A DNA stretch of 64,000 nucleotides, from positions 124,001 through 188,000 of the forward strand of contig NZ_QGGZ01000003.1 in the NCBI RefSeq assembly GCF_003148825.1, read 5' to 3'. Below, piece after piece: positions 57,538 to 64,000 of this stretch (positions within the stretch are counted from its first letter, which is position 1; each line of letters starts with the position of its first letter). Under the pieces are notes generated by a model. The model saw nothing but the letters and a program-made list of their open reading frames with translations. It had not been told where the DNA came from and did no database searches. The position numbers were made by a program, and so were the translations under genes. Source of the DNA: Streptomyces sp. CG 926 (GTDB lineage Bacteria; Actinomycetota; Actinomycetes; Streptomycetales; Streptomycetaceae).

Positions 57538-58389
57538 GTGGAAAATCAGCCCTTGCCGCACTCCTCGCCTCGCACCGCAGCCTTCTTCGACCTGGACAAG
57601 ACGGTCATTGCGAAGTCGAGCACCTTGACGTTCAGCAAGTCCTTCTACCAAGGCGGCCTGATCAACCGGCGAGCCGTGTTGCGCACCGCGTACACGCAGT
57701 TCATCTTCCTGGCCGGCGGCGCCGACCACGATCAGATGGAACGGATGCGGGAGTACCTGTCCGCCCTCTGCAAGGGGTGGAACGTGCAGCAGGTGCGGGA
57801 GATCGTCGCCGAGACCCTGCACGACCTCATCGACCCGATCATCTACGACGAGGCCGCGTCCCTGATCGAGGCCCACCACACCGCGGGCCGCGACGTGGTG
57901 ATCGTGTCCACCTCCGGAGCGGAAGTCGTCGAGCCCATCGGAGAGATGCTCGGCGCGGACCGGGTCGTCGCCACCCGCATGGTCGTGGGCGAGGACGGCT
58001 GCTTCACCGGCGAGATCGAGTACTACGCCTACGGACCCACCAAGGCGGAAGCCGTACGCGAACTCGCGGAGTCCGAGGGGTACGACCTGACCCGGTGCTA
58101 CGCCTACAGCGACTCGGCCACCGACGTCCCGATGCTCGAAGCGGTCGGACATCCCCACGCCGTCAACCCCGACCGGGCACTGCGGCGGGAGGCCGTGGCC
58201 CGCGAGTGGCCGGTCCTCGTCTTCAACCGGCCCGTGCGACTGAAGCAGCGCCTGCCCGGACTCTCCATGCCGACCCGCCCCGCCCTGGTCGCAGCGGCGG
58301 CCGTGGGCGCGGCAGCCGCCACCGCCGGGCTGGTCTGGTACGCGAGCCGGCGGCGCGCCCACGCCCTGGCCGCGACCCGCTCCGCCTGA
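57538..58389 (+). CDS. HAD-superfamily subfamily IB phosphatase
   Basis: A 283-residue protein. I take GTG 57538, which places the catalytic FFDLDKT motif at residues 15-21, as in SerB-like relatives; ATG 57451 or 57514 would add residues without obvious domain. Other motifs are VSTSGAEVVEP (motif II region) and YSDSATDVPMLEAVG (motif III/IV aspartates). A hydrophobic C-terminal helix (VAAAAVGAAAATAGLVWY) suggests membrane attachment. It probably dephosphorylates a small phosphomonoester. It is conserved beside cpaE in Streptomyces, where I recall a link to morphological differentiation. Confidence 0.9.
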   Translation: MENQPLPHSSPRTAAFFDLDKTVIAKSSTLTFSKSFYQGGLINRRAVLRTAYTQFIFLAGGADHDQMERMREYLSALCKGWNVQQVREIVAETLHDLIDPIIYDEAASLIEAHHTAGRDVVIVSTSGAEVVEPIGEMLGADRVVATRMVVGEDGCFTGEIEYYAYGPTKAEAVRELAESEGYDLTRCYAYSDSATDVPMLEAVGHPHAVNPDRALRREAVAREWPVLVFNRPVRLKQRLPGLSMPTRPALVAAAAVGAAAATAGLVWYASRRRAHALAATRSA

Positions 58390-58445
58390 ATGTCCCGACC
58401 TGCACGGATAAGACCCGTCCGGTTCGTCCTTGATCGTCCAGGAAA

Positions 58446-58651
58446 GTAAAAACTGGAGCCAGGGGTTTCGCATGGCTCCGAAGCGGAGTACAAATAAAGC
58501 AACGGCCCGCGAGACCAAAGAACATCCGAGAGGATCATCTTTAAAACGCAGTAAGGCCCACGGACCGAAGCATGAGCGCCGAGCACCCACGCGACGTCGA
58601 CCCGTCGATTACGGGCCAGCCGCACCAGGTAACGGGCAAAGACCCCGACCT
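58446..58651 (-). ncRNA. Candidate 6S-like small RNA
   Basis: No gene fits the 430-base gap between the HAD gene and the Fic-like gene. On the minus strand a -10-like TATATG (58663-58658) is followed about 205 bases later by the hairpin GGAGCCA...TGGCTCC (58479-58455) and then AGTTTTTACTTT, a classical terminator. I recall that S. coelicolor encodes a 6S-like RNA of about 190 nucleotides (scr3559) exactly between the equivalents of these two genes. Strand and ends are inferred from the terminator; secondary structure was not computed. Confidence 0.5.
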
Positions 58652-58696
58652 GATGGGCATATATCGAGGACGCTTGGTAACTGGGCGTAAATGCCA

Positions 58697-58728
58697 GCGG
58701 CGACACCAGAGCAAGACGGTGTCGCCGC
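58697..58728 (-). terminator. Perfect 11-bp hairpin after the Fic-like gene
   Basis: GCGGCGACACC (58697-58707) pairs with GGTGTCGCCGC (58718-58728) around ten bases, 95 bases after the stop of the leftward Fic-like gene and upstream of the candidate small RNA. It may also insulate the RNA promoter. Confidence 0.6.
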
Positions 58729-58822
58729 AACCCATGTCCGGGGCCCCGAACTCAGTCCCGAGGCCTGACACGCATGGCCGGGGCGCCCCGGACGCGGGGC
58801 CGAACGGAGGAAATCGGGTGGC

Positions 58823-59644
58823 TCAGGCCGCGCCGCGCTGCAGGGCCTCACAGACCGCCGTCGACTCGCGGACACCCAGTTCGATCGCCCGGCCGCAGTG
58901 CGCGATCCACGCGGACATGCCCTCCGCGGTCCCGGAGACGTACCCCTCGAACGCGGCCAGATAGGCCTCGCGCCCCTGCTCCGCGTGGCCGACCTCCGCC
59001 GGGCAGATGGCCTTCGGGTCCAGCCCGCTGTTGATCAGGACGATCCGCTCGGCCGCCCGCGCGACCAGCCCGTTGTACGAGGCGAACGGACGCAGCGCCA
59101 GCAGCTCCCCGTGCACCACAGCGGCCGTGATCAGAGCCGGGGCGGAGCCGCCCGCGATGATCAGGCGGGACAGCCCGTCGAGACGACCCGCCACCTCCTG
59201 CGCGCTCGGCAGCGGGAGTTCGACCAGGGGCTCCGTCACCGGCTCGCCCGCCAGCCGGGGGCGGCCCACCACATCGCCGTCCGCCGTCGACCCGCACGCC
59301 ACCAGGTGCAGCCGCGCCAGGACCCGGAGCGGCGACTGCCGCCAGATGCTCAGCAGCTGGCCGGCCTCGGCCGTGAGCCGTAGCGCCGCGCCCACCGTCA
59401 GCGCCTCCGGCTCGGAACCGAAGTCGGTGCGGCGGCGCACCTCCTCCAGCGCCCAGTCCGCGCCGGACAGCGCCGCGCTCCCGCGGGCGCCGCGCAGGGC
59501 GGCCTCCGAGGTGATCTCACCGCTACGGCGGCGCATCACCCGGTGCCCGTAGACGCGGTCCACGGCCTTGCGTACGGAATCCACGGACTCGGCGACACCA
59601 GGCAGCTCGGCCAGAGGGGCCAGCGGGTCAGAAACGCTACTCAT
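58823..59644 (-). CDS. Fic-fold-like protein with degenerate catalytic motif
   Basis: A 273-residue, mostly helical protein from ATG 59644. The stretch VVHGELLALRPFASYNGLVARAAERIVL aligns with the Fic active site HPFxDGNGRxxR, but the catalytic His is Arg and GNGR is replaced by YNGL. AMP-transfer activity is therefore unlikely. Residues 45-90 (SGEITSEAALRGARGSAAL) resemble the start of Fic-type proteins. It is divergent from the CooC-like gene, 109 bases away. The family is widespread in Streptomyces at this position as far as I recall. Function unknown. Confidence 0.7.
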   Translation of the reverse strand: MSSVSDPLAPLAELPGVAESVDSVRKAVDRVYGHRVMRRRSGEITSEAALRGARGSAALSGADWALEEVRRRTDFGSEPEALTVGAALRLTAEAGQLLSIWRQSPLRVLARLHLVACGSTADGDVVGRPRLAGEPVTEPLVELPLPSAQEVAGRLDGLSRLIIAGGSAPALITAAVVHGELLALRPFASYNGLVARAAERIVLINSGLDPKAICPAEVGHAEQGREAYLAAFEGYVSGTAEGMSAWIAHCGRAIELGVRESTAVCEALQRGAA

Positions 59645-59713
59645 AAGTAGGGAGCCTACGCACTGCGCACCCATAGCACCGACCCCTCCTTGGAGTGGTC
59701 TTCTTCACTCACC

Positions 59714-59745
59714 TTGACAACACAGTGCTATCGAACCACTACGCT
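59714..59745 (+). promoter_or_regulatory. Possible vegetative promoter of the CooC-like gene
   Basis: TTGACA (59714-59719) and TACGCT (59740-59745) resemble -35 and -10 boxes, but the spacer of 20 bases is long. The start codon at 59754 is only nine bases after the -10, so the transcript would be nearly leaderless. Confidence 0.35.
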
Positions 59746-59753
59746 TGGTGAAC

Positions 59754-60776
59754 ATGAAGATCGCTTTCGTAGGAAAGGGCGGCAGCGGCAAGACGACCCT
59801 GTCCTCCCTCTTCATCCGCCACCTCGCCGCCAACGAAGCCCCTGTCGTCGCGGTGGACGCCGACATCAACCAACACCTGGGCGCCGCGCTGGGCCTCACC
59901 GAGGAGGAGGCCGCCGAACTGCCCGCCCTCGGCGCGCACCTGCCCCTGATCAAGGAGTACCTCCGGGGCTCCAACCCGCGCATCGCGTCCGCCGACACGA
60001 TGATCAAGACCACCCCGCCCGGCGGCGGCTCGCGCCTGCTGCGCGTCACCGAGGACAACCCGGTGTACGAGGCCTGCGCGCGCACGCTCCTGCTCGACGG
60101 GGAGCCCGTACGGCTCATGGCCACCGGCCCGTTCACCGAGGCCGACCTGGGCGTGGCCTGCTACCACTCCAAGGTCGGAGCGGTGGAGCTCTGCCTCAAC
60201 CACCTGGTCGACGGCCCGGACGAGTACGTGGTCGTCGACATGACGGCCGGCTCGGACTCCTTCGCCTCGGGCATGTTCACCCGCTTCGACGTGACCTTCC
60301 TGGTCGCCGAACCGACCCGCAAGGGCGTCTCCGTCTACCGCCAGTACAAGGAGTACGCGCGGGACTTCGGCGTCGCGCTCAAGGTCATCGGCAACAAGGT
60401 GCAGGGACCCGAGGACATCGAGTTCCTCCAGGACGAGGTGGGCGAGGACCTGCTGGTCACCGTCGGACACTCCGACTGGGTGCGGGCGATGGAGAAGGGC
60501 CGCCCCGCCCCGTTCGAGCTGCTGGAGGCGTCCAACCGGTTCGCCCTCCAGGAGCTCCAGGACGCCGCCGACGACTCGTACGCGCACCGCGACTGGGCCC
60601 GGTACACGGAGCAGATGGTGAGCTTCCACCTCAAGAACGCGGAGAGCTGGGGCAACGCCAAGACCGGAGTCGACCTGGCGGACCAGGTCGACCCCGATTT
60701 CGTCCTGCGCGAGGGGGCGGAGGCGCTCGTCAGCCCTCGTTCGCACTCTCCGCGGCCGGCTCCGCAGCCGGCTTGA
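59754..60776 (+). CDS. CooC/MinD-like ATP-binding protein
   Basis: A 340-residue protein from ATG 59754. The deviant P-loop KGGSGKTTLSSLF is at residues 8-20, followed by VVAVDADINQHLG and VVVDMTAGSDSFASGM. These match CooC-type P-loop ATPases, which in other organisms load nickel into carbon monoxide dehydrogenase; in Streptomyces the partner is unknown. It has a large central insertion (residues 45-120). The C-terminal SPRSHSPRPAPQPA tail overlaps the 3' end of the facing lipoprotein gene by 47 bases. Confidence 0.87.
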   Translation: MKIAFVGKGGSGKTTLSSLFIRHLAANEAPVVAVDADINQHLGAALGLTEEEAAELPALGAHLPLIKEYLRGSNPRIASADTMIKTTPPGGGSRLLRVTEDNPVYEACARTLLLDGEPVRLMATGPFTEADLGVACYHSKVGAVELCLNHLVDGPDEYVVVDMTAGSDSFASGMFTRFDVTFLVAEPTRKGVSVYRQYKEYARDFGVALKVIGNKVQGPEDIEFLQDEVGEDLLVTVGHSDWVRAMEKGRPAPFELLEASNRFALQELQDAADDSYAHRDWARYTEQMVSFHLKNAESWGNAKTGVDLADQVDPDFVLREGAEALVSPRSHSPRPAPQPA

Positions 60777-62037
60777 CGCCCGCGGGGGCGGCCGGCTTCG
60801 CCGGCGGCCCCGCGGTCAGGAACTTCGCCCAGCCCTCCTTCGGCGCCTCGCCGACGTCGAGGCCGCGCATCCACTCCAGCGTCTTGGGATCCTGCGCGTC
60901 CAGCCAGTCCGCCAGCTCCCGGAACGGGACGCAGCGGACCTCCTTCTGGGTGCACATGGTCTGGATGGACTCCTCGACGGCGCGCATGTAGGTGCCGCCG
61001 TTCCAGGACTCGAAGTGATTGCCGATGATCAGCGGTGCGCGGTTGCCCTGGTAGGCCCGGTCGAAGGCCTCGCGCAGGCCGTCGCGCATCTGGTCACCCC
61101 AGTACGCGTGCTGGGAGGGGTCGCCCTGTGAGGTCGTCCCGGACTGGTTGACCATGTAGTTGTAGTCCATGCTCAGGGTGTCGAAGGCACGCCCCGGCAT
61201 GGGCACCAGCTGCAGCGGGATGTCCCAGAGCCCGTCCGTCTTCTTGGGCCAGATCTGCTTGCTGATGCCGCTGGAGTCGTAGCGGAAGCCCATGTCCTTC
61301 GCCGCCAGCATGAAGTTCTTCTGGCCTTCCAGACACGGGGTCCGGGCGCCGATGAGCTCCTTGTCGTAGTTGAAGGGGAGCGCTTCCTGGTTCTTCAGGC
61401 CGGAGTTGGTCTTCCAGTTCTTGACGAACGACTTGGCCTGGTTGATCTCGCTCTTCCACTCCTCCACCGACCAGGTCCCGACGCCGCCGTCGGGGCCGCA
61501 GAAGTGCCCGTTGAAGTGGGTGCCGATCTCATTGCCCTCCAGCCAGGCCGCGCGGACCTGGGTGGCGGTGTCCTTGATGCCCTGGAGGTCGCCGAAGCCG
61601 ATGTCGGAGAGGCCGGACGAGTGCTGGGGCGCCGTATAGAGGGAACGTTTCTCCTCCGGGAGCATGTATACGCCGCTGAGGAAGTACGTCATGCGGGCGT
61701 TGTACTTCTTGCCGACCTCCCGGAAGTGCGAGAAGAGCTTCTGGCTGTCCTCGCCGGCCCCGTCCCACGAGAACACCACGAACTGTGGCGGCTTCTCCCC
61801 GGGCTTGAGCTTGTGCGGCTTCTGCACGTTCGGCTGCATGCCGGTGTACGCGGTCGAGCCGTCGCCGATGGGTCGGTTGACGCTACCGGGGGCCTCCGGA
61901 ACGGCCGCCCCCTTCACCGCGTTCGGGCCCCCGGGAGCCGGGGACTTGGCGGGTCCCGAGGTGCTGCACCCGGCGGCCCCCAGGACCAGCGCCGTGGCGA
62001 CCAGGCCGCCGGCGATCTTCTTCGTGGCGGCGATCAT
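60730..62037 (-). CDS. Polysaccharide-deacetylase-like lipoprotein
   Basis: A 435-residue protein from ATG 62037, behind GAGAGGTGGGG. The signal ends in the lipobox LGAAGC (Cys at residue 24). The fold begins with FVVFSWDGAGED, in the place of the deacetylase metal motif, and includes GTHFNGHF with two histidines, GARTPCLEG and NHFESWNGG. These match polysaccharide deacetylase-like (NodB-fold) proteins, but the standard SFDDG is changed to SWDGA, so activity may differ. It would be anchored outside the cell and might act on cell wall or extracellular glycans. The C-terminus is Ala/Pro-rich. Confidence 0.8.
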   Translation of the reverse strand: MIAATKKIAGGLVATALVLGAAGCSTSGPAKSPAPGGPNAVKGAAVPEAPGSVNRPIGDGSTAYTGMQPNVQKPHKLKPGEKPPQFVVFSWDGAGEDSQKLFSHFREVGKKYNARMTYFLSGVYMLPEEKRSLYTAPQHSSGLSDIGFGDLQGIKDTATQVRAAWLEGNEIGTHFNGHFCGPDGGVGTWSVEEWKSEINQAKSFVKNWKTNSGLKNQEALPFNYDKELIGARTPCLEGQKNFMLAAKDMGFRYDSSGISKQIWPKKTDGLWDIPLQLVPMPGRAFDTLSMDYNYMVNQSGTTSQGDPSQHAYWGDQMRDGLREAFDRAYQGNRAPLIIGNHFESWNGGTYMRAVEESIQTMCTQKEVRCVPFRELADWLDAQDPKTLEWMRGLDVGEAPKEGWAKFLTAGPPAKPAAPAGVKPAAEPAAESANEG

Positions 62038-62272
62038 CCGCCCCACCTCTCCCTCGCAGTTCCATCGCTGGACTTCCGCGCCGCAACGTCCCATGCGGGC
62101 CGCTCAGGAGAAGGTATGACAAGCCGTACAAAATGCTTAATCACCCTTGAGTGCTAATTTGTAGGCCATTTGCCCGTATTATTCACCGCTCACCTTTACT
62201 CTCCATTACCGTTCATTTACCGAGTGTTGAGACTCCCGCCGCTTCATCCCTCCCCCGAGGAGACGGGAACCC

Positions 62273-64000
62273 ATGACAGTCACTTCCCCCACCCGTCCGA
62301 CCCGGGAGATCCGCAAGGACCTCCCGACAGACTTCTCCGCCTCCATCGCCGTCTTCCTGATCGCCCTGCCGCTCTCGCTCGGCATCGCCCTGGCCACCGG
62401 CGCCCCGCTCCAGGCGGGGCTGGTCGCCGCGGCGGTCGGCGGGATCGTCGGCGGTTGGCTCGGTGGCGCTCCGCTCCAGGTGAGCGGGCCCGCTGCCGGA
62501 CTCACCGTGGTCACCGCCGAGTTGATCCAGCACTACGGATGGCGCACCACCTGCGGGATCACCGTGCTCGCCGGCGTGTGCCAGCTCGGCCTCGCCGCGC
62601 TGCGCACGGCCCGGTCGGCCCTGATGGTCAGCCCCGCCATCGTGCACGGTCTGCTCGCCGGAATCGGCGTGACGATCGCTCTCGCCCAGCTGCACATCGT
62701 GCTCGGCGGCAACCCGCAGAGCTCCGCCGTGGCCAACGTCCTCGGGCTGCCCGCACAGTTGGCCGATCTGCACCCCGCGGCTCTCGGCGTCAGCGCCCTG
62801 ACCCTCGCCGTCCTGCTCGCCTGGCCCTGGCTGCCCGGACGGGCCGGCCGGGCCCTGCGCAAGGCCCCCGCCGCACTGGCCGCCGTGGCCGTGGCCACCG
62901 CCGCCGCGTCGTTGTCCGGGCTCGCGCTGCCCCGGGTGGACCTGCCGTCCTGGCGCAGCCACGCCCTGCCCGAGCTGCCCGAGGGCCCCGTCCTCGGTAT
63001 CCTCGCCGCCGTCCTGACCATCGCCCTGGTCGGCAGCGTGCAGTCCCTGCTCTCCGCGGTCGCGACGGACAAGCTGATCGCCTCCGAGCGGCGTACGGGC
63101 AACCGCCCGCCGCGGGCCGACCTCAATCGCGAGCTGTGGGGTCAGGGTGCGGCGAACATCGTCTCCGGCGCGCTCGGCGGACTGCCCGTCTCGGGTGTGG
63201 CCGTCCGAAGTGTGGCCAACGTCAAGTCCGGTGCGGTCAGCCGCAGATCGACCATGCTGCACGGCCTCTGGGTCGTGCTGGCGGCCGGCCTGCTCGTCCC
63301 GGTCCTCGACCTGATCCCGCTGGCCGCGCTGGCCGCGCTCGTGATGGCGGTCGGCGTACAGATGGTCAGCATCACCCACCTGCGCAGCGTCACCCGGCAC
63401 CGCGAGATCCTGGTCTACGGCACGACCATCGTCGCCGTGGTCCTCGGCGGGGTCCTCGAAGGCGTGGCCATCGGTATCGCGGTGGCCGTCGCACTGGCCC
63501 TGCACCGGCTCGCCCGGACCCGGATCACCGTGGACCGATCGGACGACGGGGTCCACCGGGTGCGTGCCCGAGGGCAGTTGACCTTCCTGGCGGTACCCCG
63601 GCTGAGCCGCGTGCTGAACCAGATTCCGCACGCCGGGCACGCGGTGATCGAGCTGGACGGCTCGTTCATGGACCACGCGGCCTACGAGACGCTGCACGAC
63701 TGGCAGGACTCCCACCTGGCGCACGGGGGCTCGCTGGAGGTCACCGGCCGCGCCGGATCGTCGGCGCGACTGCCCGAGCCCGTACCCGTGGACGCGTCCA
63801 CCGACACGTCCACCGGGTCCGACGGCCGGCCCGCCGACGCGAGCCACCACGGGGACCGGTCCCGCCGCGCACCGCAGCGCGGGGTGCACCAGTGCTGCCG
63901 GCCTTGGACACCGTGGCAGAACCACTGCGACCACCGCGCCGCGGGCACCCGTACGATCACCGCCGCCGCCGCGGCCAAGGCGGCTGCGGCGACCACCGAG
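62273..64000 (+). CDS. SulP-family anion transporter (3' end outside window)
   Basis: Starts at ATG 62273, behind GAGGAGACGGG, and stays open to the right edge (576 codons seen). Residues 20-420 hold 10-12 membrane helices with the SulP signatures (ASIAVFLIALPLSLGIALATGAPLQAGL, GGLPVSGVAVRSVANVKSG). Residues 430-510 are a STAS domain (RARGQLTFLAVPRLSRVL, HAVIELDGSFMDHAAYETL). After a linker comes a Cys/His-containing segment (HQCCRPWTPWQNHCDH). Many Streptomyces relatives carry a C-terminal carbonic anhydrase, which cannot be checked here. Probable substrates are bicarbonate or sulfate. Confidence 0.9.
   Translation, partial: MTVTSPTRPTREIRKDLPTDFSASIAVFLIALPLSLGIALATGAPLQAGLVAAAVGGIVGGWLGGAPLQVSGPAAGLTVVTAELIQHYGWRTTCGITVLAGVCQLGLAALRTARSALMVSPAIVHGLLAGIGVTIALAQLHIVLGGNPQSSAVANVLGLPAQLADLHPAALGVSALTLAVLLAWPWLPGRAGRALRKAPAALAAVAVATAAASLSGLALPRVDLPSWRSHALPELPEGPVLGILAAVLTIALVGSVQSLLSAVATDKLIASERRTGNRPPRADLNRELWGQGAANIVSGALGGLPVSGVAVRSVANVKSGAVSRRSTMLHGLWVVLAAGLLVPVLDLIPLAALAALVMAVGVQMVSITHLRSVTRHREILVYGTTIVAVVLGGVLEGVAIGIAVAVALALHRLARTRITVDRSDDGVHRVRARGQLTFLAVPRLSRVLNQIPHAGHAVIELDGSFMDHAAYETLHDWQDSHLAHGGSLEVTGRAGSSARLPEPVPVDASTDTSTGSDGRPADASHHGDRSRRAPQRGVHQCCRPWTPWQNHCDHRAAGTRTITAAAAAKAAAATTE

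Noticed and set aside
62213..63934. A 573-residue protein on the minus strand under the SulP gene
   Set aside because: It is a low-complexity Gly/Arg/Asp-rich shadow of the transporter, which has clear membrane helices and a STAS domain on the plus strand.

Overview
The window is high-GC actinobacterial DNA, almost certainly Streptomyces. G/C-ending codons are used throughout, starts are often GTG with GGAGG-type ribosome sites, and many genes overlap as GTGA/ATGA. From about 33 kb rightwards the gene order is one I recognise from memory of the S. coelicolor chromosome around SCO3540-SCO3562: holB, a membrane-fused thymidylate kinase, topA, hppA, an anti-sigma factor, bldG, a DEAD/DEAH helicase, a tad pilus operon, cpaE and an HAD phosphatase.

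The left half (about 1.3-32.6 kb) is an accessory region built around one RiPP gene cluster (about 4.2-28.9 kb). Two adjacent precursor genes encode nitrile-hydratase-type leaders (NHLP) that both end in the same nine-residue core, CCCPCSCCT. The azole-forming enzymes are a leader-binding/YcaO fusion protein and a SagB-type dehydrogenase. Next to them is a complete NHLM export set: a C39 peptidase-ABC transporter, a second ABC protein and a membrane-fusion protein. Downstream of the precursors, on the other strand, run a DrrAB-like ABC exporter and a translationally coupled tailoring cassette: P450, FAD amine oxidase, Rieske oxygenase and alpha/beta hydrolase. A NodU/CmcH-type O-carbamoyltransferase, a SAM methyltransferase and a second P450 complete the set. 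A large LAL-type LuxR regulator closes the cluster. Repeated TACGTA-centred sites occur in both divergent promoter regions of the cluster (6.35-6.45 kb and 26.2-26.26 kb) and nowhere else that I noticed, which suggests one regulator co-ordinates precursor, maturation and export genes. The predicted product is a polythiazole peptide that is further oxidised, carbamoylated and perhaps methylated. I do not recognise a known compound with this core.

On each side of the RiPP genes sits the same two-gene module: a short secreted peptide with tryptophan as its penultimate residue, divergent from a TrmB-like/LuxR regulator (peptide 1300-1464 with regulator 1639-2646; peptide 30969-31163 with regulator 31579-32556). 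The two regulators are clear paralogues. The right-hand peptide is followed by a 91-residue unknown protein and a degenerate HprK-like protein. These modules look like candidate peptide-signalling systems and are the least explained part of the window.

Between the left module and the cluster lie a short orphan MbtH-like gene, a TetR regulator with repeated operator-like sequences, and small fragments. A tRNA-Thr(CGU) gene at 32.8 kb separates the accessory DNA from conserved chromosomal genes.

The right half is core genome: DNA replication and topology (holB, tmk, topA), membrane energetics (hppA), stress and developmental control (anti-sigma factor, bldG), an MrfA/YprA-like helicase, and a compact tad/Flp pilus operon (52.1-57.1 kb, minus strand). 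It continues with an HAD phosphatase, a probable 6S-like RNA, a degenerate Fic-like protein, a CooC-like ATPase, a deacetylase-like lipoprotein and the start of a SulP transporter that runs off the right edge. Both window ends are cut: the 3' end of an asd-like gene on the left, the SulP gene on the right.
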